DNA from: UBA11612 sp963976395
GTDB lineage: Bacteria > Pseudomonadota > Alphaproteobacteria > Rhodospirillales > Rhodospirillaceae
DNA length: 58,700 nucleotides
NCBI GenBank assembly: GCA_963976395.1
Contig: CAXBLG010000015.1
Location: 1 to 58,700, forward strand
Reading direction: 5' to 3'
The notes under the pieces are model-generated. The model worked only from the letters and a program-made list of their open reading frames with translations, did not search any database and was not told the DNA's origin. Position numbers and translations under genes: made by a program. Each line of letters opens with the position of its first letter. Position 1 is the stretch's first letter. Of this stretch, positions 27,698-36,509 are shown piece by piece.

Positions 27698-29485
27698 CTA
27701 GTACACCCGCGCCTTGGGTTTGATGTACTCAACGTCGTCGGTCAGGGTGTAAGTGTGGACGGGCCGGTAATCCAGCTTGACCTTCCAGTCGTCGCCAACC
27801 CAAGCCAGCGTATGCTTCATCCAATTTTCATCGTCGCGGTCCGGGTAATCCTCATGTGCATGAGCGCCACGACTTTCATGCCGCCCTTCCGCACCGGTGA
27901 TGGTGGCGAGCGCACAGGACATCAAATTTTCGAGCTCAAACGCTTCGATGAGGTCGGTATTAAAGATGAGCGAGCGGTCGGACACCTTAATGTCGCCGAG
28001 AGACTGTGCCACCTGGCCGACTTTGTCGCAGCCTTCTTTCAAGGTTTTCGATGTTCTGAACACGGCGGCATCGTTTTGCATATTCCGCTGCATATCGCGG
28101 CGAATCTGCGCTGTGGTCAATGAGCCGTTCGCATTGCGTAAGCGGTCGAGACGCGACAGAGCCAGATCGGCCGAATCTTTCGGCAAATCAGGATGGCGCA
28201 TGCCTTTTGTGATCAGATCCTTGGCGCGCAGGGATGCAGCGCGACCAAACACAACGATGTCGAGCAACGAGTTGGTGCCAAGCCGGTTGGCGCCGTGCAC
28301 CGACACGCTGGCCGCTTCGCCGATGGCCATAAGGCCGGGGACGATCGCATCGGGATTATCCGCGGTCGGGTTGATGACTTCGCCCATGTAGTTAGTGGGA
28401 ATGCCGCCCATGTTGTAGTGCACGGTCGGCAAGACCGGGATGGGTTCCTTGGTTGCATCGACGCCCGCGAAAACCTTCGAGGTTTCGGTGATGCCAGGCA
28501 GACGTTGGTACAACACTTCCGAACCTAAATGTTCCAAGTGCAATAGGATGTGGTCGTTGTCTGTGCCGACGCCGCGACCTTCGCGAATTTCCATGGTCAT
28601 AGCGCGTGAAACCACATCGCGGGACGCAAGATCTTTCGCGGTGGGCGCATAGCGCTCCATGAAACGCTCACCTTCGGAATTAACGAGATAGCCACCTTCA
28701 CCGCGCGAGCCTTCGGTGATGAGGCAACCTGACCCAAAAATACCAGTCGGATGAAACTGCACAAACTCCATGTCCTGCAACGGCAGCCCCGCGCGCGCAA
28801 CCATGGCATTACCGTCGCCGGTGCAGGTATGAGCTGACGTACATGAGAAGTAGGCGCGGCCATAACCGCCGGTGGCCATAACCGTCGTATGTGATTTGAA
28901 CCGGTGAATAGTCCCGGTTGCCATGTCGAGCGCGATAACGCCGCGGCAAGCCCCGTCACTATCCATGATCAGATCAATGGCGAAGTATTCAACAAAGAAT
29001 TCAGCCTTATATTTCAGGCTCTGCTGATAAAGGGTGTGCAAAATAGCATGGCCGGTGCGATCGGCCGCCGCGCAGGCCCGCTGGACCGGCGCTTCGCCGA
29101 AGTTGCGCATGTGGCCGCCGAAGGGCCGCTGGTAAATCTTGCCCTCGGGTGTGCGTGAGAACGGCACACCGTAGTGTTCAAGCTCTTGCACCGCCGGAAT
29201 GGCTTCGCGGCACATGTATTCGATCGCATCCTGGTCACCGAGCCAGTCGGAGCCCTTGACCGTGTCGTACATATGCCAAATCCAATTATCTTCGGCCATA
29301 TTGCCAAGCGCCGCGCCGACGCCCCCTTGCGCAGCCACGGTGTGACTGCGCGTGGGGAATACTTTCGTGATGCAGGCTGTCTTCAGTCCATTTTGCACCA
29401 TACCGAAGGTGGCGCGCAGACCGGCACCGCCGGCGCCGACAACAACCACGTCGTATTCGTGGTCGACGATTGTGTAAGCGGCCAT
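27698..29485 (-). CDS. sdhA: succinate dehydrogenase flavoprotein subunit
   Basis: This subunit oxidises succinate to fumarate with covalently bound FAD. The ATG at 29485 gives 595 residues. Motifs are VVVVGAGGAGLRATFG (FAD), TRSHTVAAQGG (the histidine that binds FAD), FVQFHPTGIFGSG, and SRGEGGYLVNSEGERFMERY in the capping domain. The frame opens further upstream through a TTG at 29500 that overlaps sdhD. The ATG is preferred because it has a GGAG site about 9 nt upstream and the normal N-terminus AAYTIVDHEYDVVVVG. Confidence 0.98.
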   Translation of the reverse strand: MAAYTIVDHEYDVVVVGAGGAGLRATFGMVQNGLKTACITKVFPTRSHTVAAQGGVGAALGNMAEDNWIWHMYDTVKGSDWLGDQDAIEYMCREAIPAVQELEHYGVPFSRTPEGKIYQRPFGGHMRNFGEAPVQRACAAADRTGHAILHTLYQQSLKYKAEFFVEYFAIDLIMDSDGACRGVIALDMATGTIHRFKSHTTVMATGGYGRAYFSCTSAHTCTGDGNAMVARAGLPLQDMEFVQFHPTGIFGSGCLITEGSRGEGGYLVNSEGERFMERYAPTAKDLASRDVVSRAMTMEIREGRGVGTDNDHILLHLEHLGSEVLYQRLPGITETSKVFAGVDATKEPIPVLPTVHYNMGGIPTNYMGEVINPTADNPDAIVPGLMAIGEAASVSVHGANRLGTNSLLDIVVFGRAASLRAKDLITKGMRHPDLPKDSADLALSRLDRLRNANGSLTTAQIRRDMQRNMQNDAAVFRTSKTLKEGCDKVGQVAQSLGDIKVSDRSLIFNTDLIEAFELENLMSCALATITGAEGRHESRGAHAHEDYPDRDDENWMKHTLAWVGDDWKVKLDYRPVHTYTLTDDVEYIKPKARVY

Positions 29486-29489
29486 ACGA

Positions 29490-29882
29490 TCAGACTCCAA
29501 ACGCGACGATAAGGGTGGACACGATGCTGAAGGCAGCTAAGCCAAAGCAAAGAAATTTGACGACAATAACGCTGGTCGTGCGCAGGGCGTGGCTGGCCAC
29601 GTAATCTTCAAGCACCACCTGCACACCTAACTGGGCATGATGAAAGGCAATCGCGAGGAAAAGAATCATCGCTGTCGCGTTGACGGGATTCGCGAGCCAC
29701 AACACAAAATCTTCGTGACCGGCGCCGGCCAAGCCAATCAACGAGGCCACAAACCAAACCGTGAGAGGAATGAGGGCAAGAGCCGTCAGGCGTTGCGCCC
29801 ACCAGTGGTGCATACCTTCTTTTGCCGAGCCAAGGCCGCGCGCGCGGCCAAGGGCCGAGCGAAGATTGGTTGATGCGAACAT
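29490..29882 (-). CDS. sdhD: succinate dehydrogenase membrane anchor subunit
   Basis: This small integral membrane subunit of complex II helps bind haem b and ubiquinone. It has 130 residues and three hydrophobic helices (ALIPLTVWFVASLIGLAG, ATAMILFLAIAFHHAQLG and VIVVKFLCFGLAAFSIVSTL). The haem/quinone region AFHHAQLGVQVVLEDYV matches the family. It overlaps neither neighbour, but is only 11 bp from sdhC and 4 bp from sdhA. Confidence 0.95.
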   Translation of the reverse strand: MFASTNLRSALGRARGLGSAKEGMHHWWAQRLTALALIPLTVWFVASLIGLAGAGHEDFVLWLANPVNATAMILFLAIAFHHAQLGVQVVLEDYVASHALRTTSVIVVKFLCFGLAAFSIVSTLIVAFGV

Positions 29883-29893
29883 TCTATGGCCCC

Positions 29894-30286
29894 CTAAACC
29901 ATTGCCAGGAACCAGCTGACCACCGTCAAGGCGATGGTGCCGACAATGACAAGGACATTGCCCCGCTTGGTTTCCGCAATCTCAAAATTCATACCCGCGT
30001 CCCAGAACAAATGCCGGATGCCGTTGCAGAGATGAAAAAACAGCGCCACCGAGAACCCGATCAGCAAGAGGTAGCCGATGGGGGAGGTGATAAAGCCGGT
30101 CGCCGCCGCATAGGCGCTTGGCCCATACGCCGCACTGGCCACCCACCAGACCAGCAAAAGCATGCCGAGGGTCAGACCGATCCCGGTGATGCGGTGAAAA
30201 ATGGAGGTAAGGGCCGCCAGCGGAAGCCGGTACACCTGCAAATGCGGTGAAAGAGGCCGGGCGGCGGATTTTGCTGCTTGAGTCAT
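29894..30286 (-). CDS. sdhC: succinate dehydrogenase cytochrome b556 subunit
   Basis: This is the larger haem b-binding membrane anchor of complex II. From the ATG at 30286 it has 130 residues. The signature RPLSPHLQVYRLPLAALTSI, followed by FHRITGIGLTLG, lies near the N-terminus, and FHLCNGIRHLFWDAG near residue 90 carries the haem histidine. The frame stays open upstream to 30445, but that part has no family similarity. It is the first gene of sdhCDAB. Confidence 0.96.
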   Translation of the reverse strand: MTQAAKSAARPLSPHLQVYRLPLAALTSIFHRITGIGLTLGMLLLVWWVASAAYGPSAYAAATGFITSPIGYLLLIGFSVALFFHLCNGIRHLFWDAGMNFEIAETKRGNVLVIVGTIALTVVSWFLAMV

Positions 30287-30370
30287 GGCATATCCAGTGC
30301 GCGGGAAAGCCTGCTTGCTTCCAGGTGATTTTCGGAACGGAGGCAGCCCCGCGACCGCTTCCGCGCCTGT

Positions 30371-30399
30371 ACTTAACTCGTCACTTCGAATGAAGTCAA
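30371..30399 (-). promoter_or_regulatory. candidate promoter of the sdhCDAB operon
   Basis: On the minus strand TTGACT (30399-30394) is a good -35 element, followed after 17 bp by TTAAGT (30376-30371) as a weak -10. It lies about 85 bp before the sdhC start, inside the 236-bp gap that separates sdhC from the GNAT-nitrilase gene. Confidence 0.4.
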
Positions 30400-30522
30400 C
30401 GAAACGGAAACAATCGGGGCCAGGGCCGCCGCAATACGCCGCCACATTACAATGCGAGGGCTAGGCGGAAATGCTGCCCTACGGAAGTACTGTCACGGGC
30501 CGGCCACCGGAGGACGACGCAT

Positions 30523-32076
30523 TTACTCCTTCGCGCGCCAAACGACGGAGTACAGGTCGAACCGCCGGTTCTTGAGGTTCTGCACGGTGCCAGCATTTCG
30601 GGCAGCTTCCAAATCATCAAGCCGCAGATCAGCGATAGCGACCATCTCGGTGTTGGGCGTTGTGTCCGCTGCAATACCGTCACGCGCGAATGGAAAATCG
30701 CAGGGGGTCAGAATGCAGCTTTCCGCGTACTGAATGTCCATGTTCTCGACGCCCGGCAGATTGCCGACGTTGCCCGCCATGGCCACATAGATTTGGTTTT
30801 CAACCGCCCGCGCCGCCGCGCAGTAGCGCACCCGCAAATAGGCTTCCCGCGTATCCGTGCAAAAGGGAATGAACAGTATTTGCGCGCCTTGGTCTGTTAA
30901 GTGACGCGGCAATTCAGGAAATTCCGAGTCGTAGCAAATCAACACGCCGATATTGCCGCAATCGGTCATGATGACACTACATCCTTCGCCGCCTTTAATA
31001 TTCCACCACCGCTTTTCGTTTGGCGTGGGGTGCAGTTTTTCCTGGGTATAGATTGCGCCGTCGCGCAGAAAAACGTAGGCGACGTTATGAACATCACCGT
31101 CGGGCTGCAATGACGGATGACTGCCTCCGATAATGTTGACGTTATAGCGGATGGCGAGGTCGCTCATCATCTCTTTGAAGGGCTCTGTAAATTTCGTCAG
31201 TTCAGCAATCGATTGTTCCGCGTTGAGCCGTTGATCAACGATAGACAGCAGCTGAAGCGAGAACATTTCCGGAAAGACGACAAAATCGGCGCCGTAGTCG
31301 GCGACCACATCGACAAAGTACTCGACATGATGGCCGAACTCTTCGAATGATTTGACCTGACGCTGCATATACTGAACGGCGGCGACGCGCACAGTGGTTT
31401 TGTTATGCAGACGTTCTTTACGCGACGCGATAGCTGCATCCGCTGAATAGCGCGGGTTGCGCCATTGCATATGCGTGGCATATCCGAGCGACGCCCGATC
31501 CGAAGGTAAATAGTCGGGGAGAACGCCAATGACCTCGAAGCCATTCCGAATTTGAAAAGACAAAACCGTATCGCGAATTTTGCGGGCCTGAACCCGCTTT
31601 ACGTATTCGTCGGGCGTTCCAACTTCTTTGAGACGCCGCGCTAACCCCGGCAAGCGCCCGGCGAAAACGATGCCCTTCATACGGCGGCGCTCGCATAGGG
31701 CTTTGCGTTCGTTATAAAACCGCTGGCCGATCCGCAAGCCGCGGTATTCGGGATCAACGCACACTTCCATACCATAGAGCATATTTCCGGTGGGATCGTG
31801 TCGCGAAGCAAAGCCGCCGCCGGTAATCTCTACCCATGTATGAGGCGCAAGGGCGATGGATTCATCTATCCGAAAGGTGCCGCAGTATCCGATGACTGTG
31901 TCATCGTAGAGCGCGACAAACTGCCCTTCGGTAAAATTTGCGATCTGCCCGCGCAGCATGTCCGCCGTATAGGCCGGCATGTCGGGATAAACCGTTTTCA
32001 TGAGGGTTCGGATACCTTCGATATCCTCCACTCTTGCATTACGGACGGTCAGCTTTGCTTTTTCCAGCGGCGGCAT
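30523..32076 (-). CDS. GNAT acetyltransferase-carbon-nitrogen hydrolase fusion protein
   Basis: This two-domain cytoplasmic protein has 517 residues. Residues 1-210 form a GNAT N-acetyltransferase-like domain, with the acetyl-CoA-loop region MEVCVDPEYRGLRIGQRFYN near 103-122. Residues 228-517 form a nitrilase/amidase-superfamily domain. The nitrilase catalytic triad is intact: E270 (VVFPEMF), K347 (TQEKLHPTPNE) and C381 (VLICYDSEFPEL). This fusion is a known but poorly characterised family, and its substrate is unknown. The gene stands alone upstream of sdhCDAB. Confidence 0.9.
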   Translation of the reverse strand: MPPLEKAKLTVRNARVEDIEGIRTLMKTVYPDMPAYTADMLRGQIANFTEGQFVALYDDTVIGYCGTFRIDESIALAPHTWVEITGGGFASRHDPTGNMLYGMEVCVDPEYRGLRIGQRFYNERKALCERRRMKGIVFAGRLPGLARRLKEVGTPDEYVKRVQARKIRDTVLSFQIRNGFEVIGVLPDYLPSDRASLGYATHMQWRNPRYSADAAIASRKERLHNKTTVRVAAVQYMQRQVKSFEEFGHHVEYFVDVVADYGADFVVFPEMFSLQLLSIVDQRLNAEQSIAELTKFTEPFKEMMSDLAIRYNVNIIGGSHPSLQPDGDVHNVAYVFLRDGAIYTQEKLHPTPNEKRWWNIKGGEGCSVIMTDCGNIGVLICYDSEFPELPRHLTDQGAQILFIPFCTDTREAYLRVRYCAAARAVENQIYVAMAGNVGNLPGVENMDIQYAESCILTPCDFPFARDGIAADTTPNTEMVAIADLRLDDLEAARNAGTVQNLKNRRFDLYSVVWRAKE

Positions 32077-32178
32077 GTTGAATCCTGGGGTTCGATGTGA
32101 GCCTAATCATCGCATGAAAGCACGGCGCGGAGCAAAAGCCGTCCAACGGAACCCATCAAAATCGCGGCGGTCTAATCT

Positions 32179-33198
32179 TTAGGCTAACCGGCGACGCTTC
32201 AGGCCGAAAGCCTCGGCGATCAATTCATAAGACCGCAAGCGCGCACGAACATCATGGCAAATTGTAACCACCATAACTTCCTCTACGTTACAGGAGGCCG
32301 CCATCGCTTCGATCTGGGTTTTTACGGTTACCGGATTCCCGACAATGCCGCGCCGCTTTCCGGCCTCGGCTGAACGCCGTTCGGCATCCGTATACGGATA
32401 GGCTTCGGCTTCCTCAGGACTTGGGAAAGGACCAAGCGCTCCTTTTTCAAGCATCACGCGCCATAGCGCTCCACTTGAAGCCAGACGATCGGCTTCTTCC
32501 TTTGTCTCGGCGCAAATCGCAAAAACACAGATACTAACTTGAGGCTTTTTGAGAATATCCGAAGGTTTGAAGGTTTGCCGGTAGTGCTCGACGATTCGTT
32601 CAGGCCGGACAGGATTGATGAAATGGGCGAACGAGAAGGGCAATCCGAATTGAGCCGCCAAGGTCGCGCTGTCCGCCGAGGACCCAAGCAGCCACATTTC
32701 CGGCGGCAGGTCGGGACGCGGCGTAACCTTGACCCGCGACAGACCTTGGTTCGCCGCCGCGCTGCCATAAAGGAGCGATTTTACATCCATCACCTTGGCC
32801 GGATAGTACTCAACGCCAATGTTTGAGCCGTACAACATAGCTTGGGCAGTGAGTTGATCTCCGCCCGGTGCACGGCCAAGACCAAGATCAACGCGGCCCG
32901 GATACATAGTGGACAGAAGCGCGAAATTTTCGGCGACCTTTAGGGGGCTGTAGTGACTGAGCATGACGCCGCCCGAACCGATACGTATATCGCGAGTGAC
33001 TGCCCCAATACGAGCGAGCAGGACTTCGGGCGAACACCCTGCCAAGCCATCGGTACCGTGATGCTCGGCCAGCCAATAGCGCGCATACCCAAGCGCCTCG
33101 GCAGATTGTGCAAGACTAATGGTTTCATCGATAGCCGCCAGCGCCGTTGAGCCCGAACGCACGGGGGATTGATCAAGAACACTGAGAGTAAGAGACAT
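32179..33198 (-). CDS. LLM-class flavin-dependent oxidoreductase
   Basis: This cytoplasmic FMN- or F420-type TIM-barrel oxidoreductase of the luciferase-like family has 339 residues. The N-terminus (LSVLDQSPVRSG) and SAEALGYARYWLAEHHG place it in the MsnO8/YhbW-like subgroup. RIGSGGVMLSHYSPLKVAENFA and GLGRAPGGD are further signatures. In proteobacteria this class usually uses FMN. The substrate is unknown. It begins 6 bp after the CoA-ester lyase gene ends, so the two are probably co-transcribed. Confidence 0.88.
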   Translation of the reverse strand: MSLTLSVLDQSPVRSGSTALAAIDETISLAQSAEALGYARYWLAEHHGTDGLAGCSPEVLLARIGAVTRDIRIGSGGVMLSHYSPLKVAENFALLSTMYPGRVDLGLGRAPGGDQLTAQAMLYGSNIGVEYYPAKVMDVKSLLYGSAAANQGLSRVKVTPRPDLPPEMWLLGSSADSATLAAQFGLPFSFAHFINPVRPERIVEHYRQTFKPSDILKKPQVSICVFAICAETKEEADRLASSGALWRVMLEKGALGPFPSPEEAEAYPYTDAERRSAEAGKRRGIVGNPVTVKTQIEAMAASCNVEEVMVVTICHDVRARLRSYELIAEAFGLKRRRLA

Positions 33199-33204
33199 GA
33201 GACG

Positions 33205-34113
33205 TTAGGTTTGGCCGGTTACTGCGTCTTGTTCAAGACCGGCGATCATTTCCGCTGCCGCGATAAGGCGCTCGGCCTCGAAGACATGCAGAGACTCGAC
33301 AAGCCGACCATCCACGACTGTTATGCCTTTTCCGGCGGCAAGCGCCTCTTTATGCGCAGCTACCAAACGGCGCGCCCGCTCAACATCTTCAACAGAGGGC
33401 GCAAAAACCTTATTCGCATCCGCTATTTGCTTGGGATGGATAAGGGTCTTGCCGTCGAACCCTAGCGCCTTGCCCTGACGGCAAGCGGCTTCAAAACCCA
33501 ATTCGTCATCTAGGTCCACATGAACCCCGTCCAAAACCCAGAGTCCATAAGCCCGCGCGGCAAGAACGCAGGCCTGCAGCGCCGACAGCATCGGCCAGCG
33601 GTCCGAGGGATGGGTGCAATGGAGATCTTTGGCGAGGTCTGCCGTTCCCGCGATCATACCCGCAAGACGCGGGCCTGCAGCAATCTCCGCTGCGGAGATG
33701 ATGCCCTTGGGCGTTTCCATCATCGCCCAAAGTGCGAGGCCGTCCGGCGCGCCCGCATCCCGCAACATCTGATCGGCACGCCGCACATCTTCGGCGCCGT
33801 TGACCTTGGGCACCACAACACCATGCGCGCCCGACGCCGCGACCGCGTTCACATCTTCTGCGATCCACTCGGTATCTAGGCCGTTCACGCGAATGAGGAC
33901 TTCGCGGTTTCCATATGCACCCGACTTTGCGGCGGCAACGGCAGCGGTGCGTGCAGACGACTTAGCCTCGGGCGCGACGGCATCTTCGAGGTCGAAAATC
34001 AGACCATCGGCAGACAGCGTTTTCGCCTTTTCCAAAGCCCGTGCATTGGAGGACGGCATATAGATCATACTGCGGCGCGGCCGTGCGCGGTCTGAGTTGG
34101 AAGAAGAGGTCAC
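33205..34113 (-). CDS. HpcH/HpaI-type CoA-ester lyase (citrate lyase beta-like)
   Basis: This cytoplasmic Mg2+-dependent lyase or thioesterase acts on beta-hydroxyacyl-CoA esters such as malyl-CoA, citramalyl-CoA or beta-methylmalyl-CoA. From the GTG at 34113, which has a GGAGA ribosome-binding site 7 nt upstream, it has 303 residues. Motifs are RSMIYMPSSNARALEKA, the substrate/metal stretch LIFDLEDAV near residue 47, VLIRVNGLDTEW, and ALWAMMETPKGI, which provides a second metal-binding glutamate. An upstream extension to 34182 lacks family similarity. Which acyl-CoA is used cannot be told from sequence. Confidence 0.87.
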   Translation of the reverse strand: MTSSSNSDRARPRRSMIYMPSSNARALEKAKTLSADGLIFDLEDAVAPEAKSSARTAAVAAAKSGAYGNREVLIRVNGLDTEWIAEDVNAVAASGAHGVVVPKVNGAEDVRRADQMLRDAGAPDGLALWAMMETPKGIISAAEIAAGPRLAGMIAGTADLAKDLHCTHPSDRWPMLSALQACVLAARAYGLWVLDGVHVDLDDELGFEAACRQGKALGFDGKTLIHPKQIADANKVFAPSVEDVERARRLVAAHKEALAAGKGITVVDGRLVESLHVFEAERLIAAAEMIAGLEQDAVTGQT

Positions 34114-34271
34114 ACAAAAATCTCCGGTAAATCTAAAGCGGTGATAGACAATGCGGACGCGGCGGTCCAGAGCTGGCATCACATGCTGGACGCCGTCGTA
34201 GCGGCGCTGTAGGAAGCAAGCCCTTGGCGTTACTGCTGCCTGCCCGACTTTATACTATAGGCATTTCTTTT

Positions 34272-34913
34272 ATGGCCTTCGCTCCTTTCGACTTTGCGTT
34301 TGTACGTGGTCTGGTCGCCGGCTTTGCCCTGGCCGCACCGGTTGGCCCGGTGGCGGTATTATGTATGCGCCGCGCCTTGTCCAGTGTCCGCCTTCGCGCC
34401 TTCATCGCAGGGCTTGGCGCTGCATTCGCCGATATGGTTTTTGGCGCCGTCGCCGGCCTTGGGATCGGCGTCGTGACCACCTTCGTCCTTGACCATGAAG
34501 TCGCCATTGGGTTGATCGGCGGATTCATCGTTCTTGCCGTTGGTGTCGGCACATTTCGCACCCCCATAGCGCGGACGGACGGTCCTGCGGACGCGGGGCT
34601 TATACGTCGCGACTTCGCGGCCTCATTCAGCATGGCCATCACCAACCCCGCGACTATGATTGCCGCTGCCGGGTTGTTTGCCGCATTCGCGCCTATAGAC
34701 ATGTATGCCGCACCGATGACCGCCGCGATGCTGGTGACCGGGGTCTTCGTGGGTTCGGCCGTGTGGTGGCTTATACTATCGGGTGTGGTCGGGACGTTCC
34801 GCGAGGCGTTTATCGAGCGCGGACTGCCGCACTTGAATAAAATATCAGGCGCCGTCATCGCCTTTTCTGGGGCAGGCGTTCTGCTCGTCGTCGCCCTAAA
34901 AATCATGGCCTAA
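34272..34913 (+). CDS. LysE/RhtB family exporter
   Basis: This inner-membrane protein of 213 residues, with six hydrophobic segments, belongs to the LysE/RhtB amino-acid exporter family. The signature near the N-terminus is FVRGLVAGFALAAPVGPVAV, followed by CMRRAL. AITNPATMIAAAGLFAAF in the second half is also typical. The ATG at 34272 gives the family's normal start; the frame extends to a TTG at 34224. A TATACT hexamer at 34251-34256 lies only 16 bp before the ATG, so a very short leader is possible. The substrate is unknown. The stop codon lies at the edge of the asd terminator. Confidence 0.82.
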   Translation: MAFAPFDFAFVRGLVAGFALAAPVGPVAVLCMRRALSSVRLRAFIAGLGAAFADMVFGAVAGLGIGVVTTFVLDHEVAIGLIGGFIVLAVGVGTFRTPIARTDGPADAGLIRRDFAASFSMAITNPATMIAAAGLFAAFAPIDMYAAPMTAAMLVTGVFVGSAVWWLILSGVVGTFREAFIERGLPHLNKISGAVIAFSGAGVLLVVALKIMA

Positions 34914-34944
34914 AAAATACGGCCGGACAGAAACTGCCCGGCCG
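34912..34944 (-). terminator. rho-independent terminator of asd
   Basis: CGGCCGG (34920-34926) pairs with CCGGCCG (34938-34944), extended by CAG/CTG across one mismatch and closed by an AAA loop. On the minus strand the stem is followed by TATTTTTT. This is a strong intrinsic terminator 27 bp past the asd stop codon. Its T tract overlaps the stop codon of the convergent LysE-family gene. Confidence 0.85.
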
Positions 34945-34970
34945 CATCAATTCATAGATGAGCGCGGATA

Positions 34971-36029
34971 TTATGCAGTGAGATATTCACGCACCAAAAC
35001 TTCGGCGATTTGCACCGCGTTCAGAGCCGCACCCTTTCGCAAATTATCGGACACACACCAGAACGACAGACCGTTCTCCACCGACCGGTCTTTGCGGATA
35101 CGTGAGATAAACACATCATCCTCGCCCGCACATTCCGCCGGAGTCACGTATCCTTCGTTTGTGCGGTGATCGACAACGGTGATGCCGTCCGCCTTTTGCA
35201 GCGCCGCGCGCGCGCCCTTCTCTGATATGGGCTTTTCCGTTTCGATGTTTATGTATTCCGCATGGCCGATAAAAGTGGGTATGCGCGCGCAATTAGCGTG
35301 GACCTTAATATCGGGGTCCAGAATTTTGCGGGTCTCCACTTCCATCTTCCATTCTTCCTTGGTTTCACCGTCATCAAGGAACACATCAATATGAGGAATG
35401 GCATTGAACGCAATCTGCTTGGTGAACTTCGACTTGGTCTCCAGCGGCGATTGGTTCGCATAGATGCCCTTCGTCTGGTTGAACAACTCGTCCATGCCTT
35501 CCTTGCCCGCACCTGACGTTGACTGATAGGTCGAGACAACGACGCGTTTGATCTTGAACGCTTCGTGTAGCGGCTTCAGCGCCACAACCATTTGAATGGT
35601 GGAACAATTCGGATTCGCGATAATGCCCTTCTTCTTGTACCCGGCGAGCGCACCCGGATTCACTTCGGGCACCACCAACGGCACGTCTTTATCCATACGG
35701 AAGTGAGAGGTGTTGTCGATGACCACGCAACCGGCAGCAGCGGCGCGCGGACCATGCACAGCCGAGATTTTTGCGCCCGGCGAAGACAGCGCAATATCGA
35801 CACCCTTGAAATCAAATGTTTCGAGATCTTGAACTTTCAAAACCTCGTTTTCACCGAAAGAAATCTCGCGGCCTGCGGACCGTGAGGACGCAAGCGCGAT
35901 GACTTTCGAAACAGGGAAATTGCGATCCCAAAGAATCTGGAGAATTTCGCGGCCCACGTTACCCGTGGCGCCGATCACCGCGACCACGTAGCCGTCTTTG
36001 CGCGAGGGGGTGCGGGATGAATCTGGCAT
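34971..36029 (-). CDS. asd: aspartate-semialdehyde dehydrogenase
   Basis: This enzyme makes aspartate semialdehyde from aspartyl phosphate, the branch point to lysine, diaminopimelate, threonine and methionine. It has 352 residues. The NADP-binding motif GATGNVGREIL lies at about 20-30, the catalytic C142 is in IANPNCSTIQMV, and STYQSTSGAGKEGMDELF follows. It is located downstream of leuCDB, the usual alphaproteobacterial arrangement, although the DUF962 gene on the other strand intervenes. It has its own terminator. Confidence 0.97.
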   Translation of the reverse strand: MPDSSRTPSRKDGYVVAVIGATGNVGREILQILWDRNFPVSKVIALASSRSAGREISFGENEVLKVQDLETFDFKGVDIALSSPGAKISAVHGPRAAAAGCVVIDNTSHFRMDKDVPLVVPEVNPGALAGYKKKGIIANPNCSTIQMVVALKPLHEAFKIKRVVVSTYQSTSGAGKEGMDELFNQTKGIYANQSPLETKSKFTKQIAFNAIPHIDVFLDDGETKEEWKMEVETRKILDPDIKVHANCARIPTFIGHAEYINIETEKPISEKGARAALQKADGITVVDHRTNEGYVTPAECAGEDDVFISRIRKDRSVENGLSFWCVSDNLRKGAALNAVQIAEVLVREYLTA

Positions 36030-36176
36030 GGGTTTAATCCATTTATATCAAATGTTTACCGCCATTATCCGGCGGCGGCCTGTTTTCTATTTAGGGCCTG
36101 TTGAAGGTGCGGCAAACTACGCTTTGGCGACCCCAAAAGCAAGGCGGCGCCTAGGCTCTGGGAGGGCAGTCAGATC

Positions 36177-36509
36177 ATGACCGAACGGCTTACCACTTAC
36201 GCGGACTTTTGGCCGTATTACTTGCGCGAACACGCCCGGCCCACGACCCGCGCGTTGCATTATGTCGGCACCGGACTCGCGATCCTGTTTCTAGCGTGGG
36301 CGAGCCTGAGCGGCAGGCCTCTCTTCCTGCTCGCGGTTCTGTTTGCCGGATATGGGTTCGCCTGGGCGGCCCACGCCTTTGTCGAACACAATAAGCCCGC
36401 GACCTTCACCTATCCGCTCTGGTCGCTGATCAGCGACTTTCGCATGTTCGGACTGTTCGTGACCGGACGGCTGAAGCCGCATTTGGAAAAAGCAGGAGTC
36501 TTGGGCTAA
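36177..36509 (+). CDS. DUF962/Mpo1-like membrane protein
   Basis: This small membrane protein of 110 residues belongs to the DUF962 family, whose yeast member Mpo1 is a dioxygenase of 2-hydroxy fatty acids. Conserved histidines occur in YLREHARPTTRALHYVG and WAAHAFVEHNKPATFTYP, and SLISDFRMFG follows. Two hydrophobic segments (GLAILFLAWASL and FLLAVLFAGYGFAWAA) are visible. An oxygenase role in bacteria is inference from the yeast homologue. The stop overlaps the convergent leuB stop by 4 bp. Confidence 0.85.
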   Translation: MTERLTTYADFWPYYLREHARPTTRALHYVGTGLAILFLAWASLSGRPLFLLAVLFAGYGFAWAAHAFVEHNKPATFTYPLWSLISDFRMFGLFVTGRLKPHLEKAGVLG

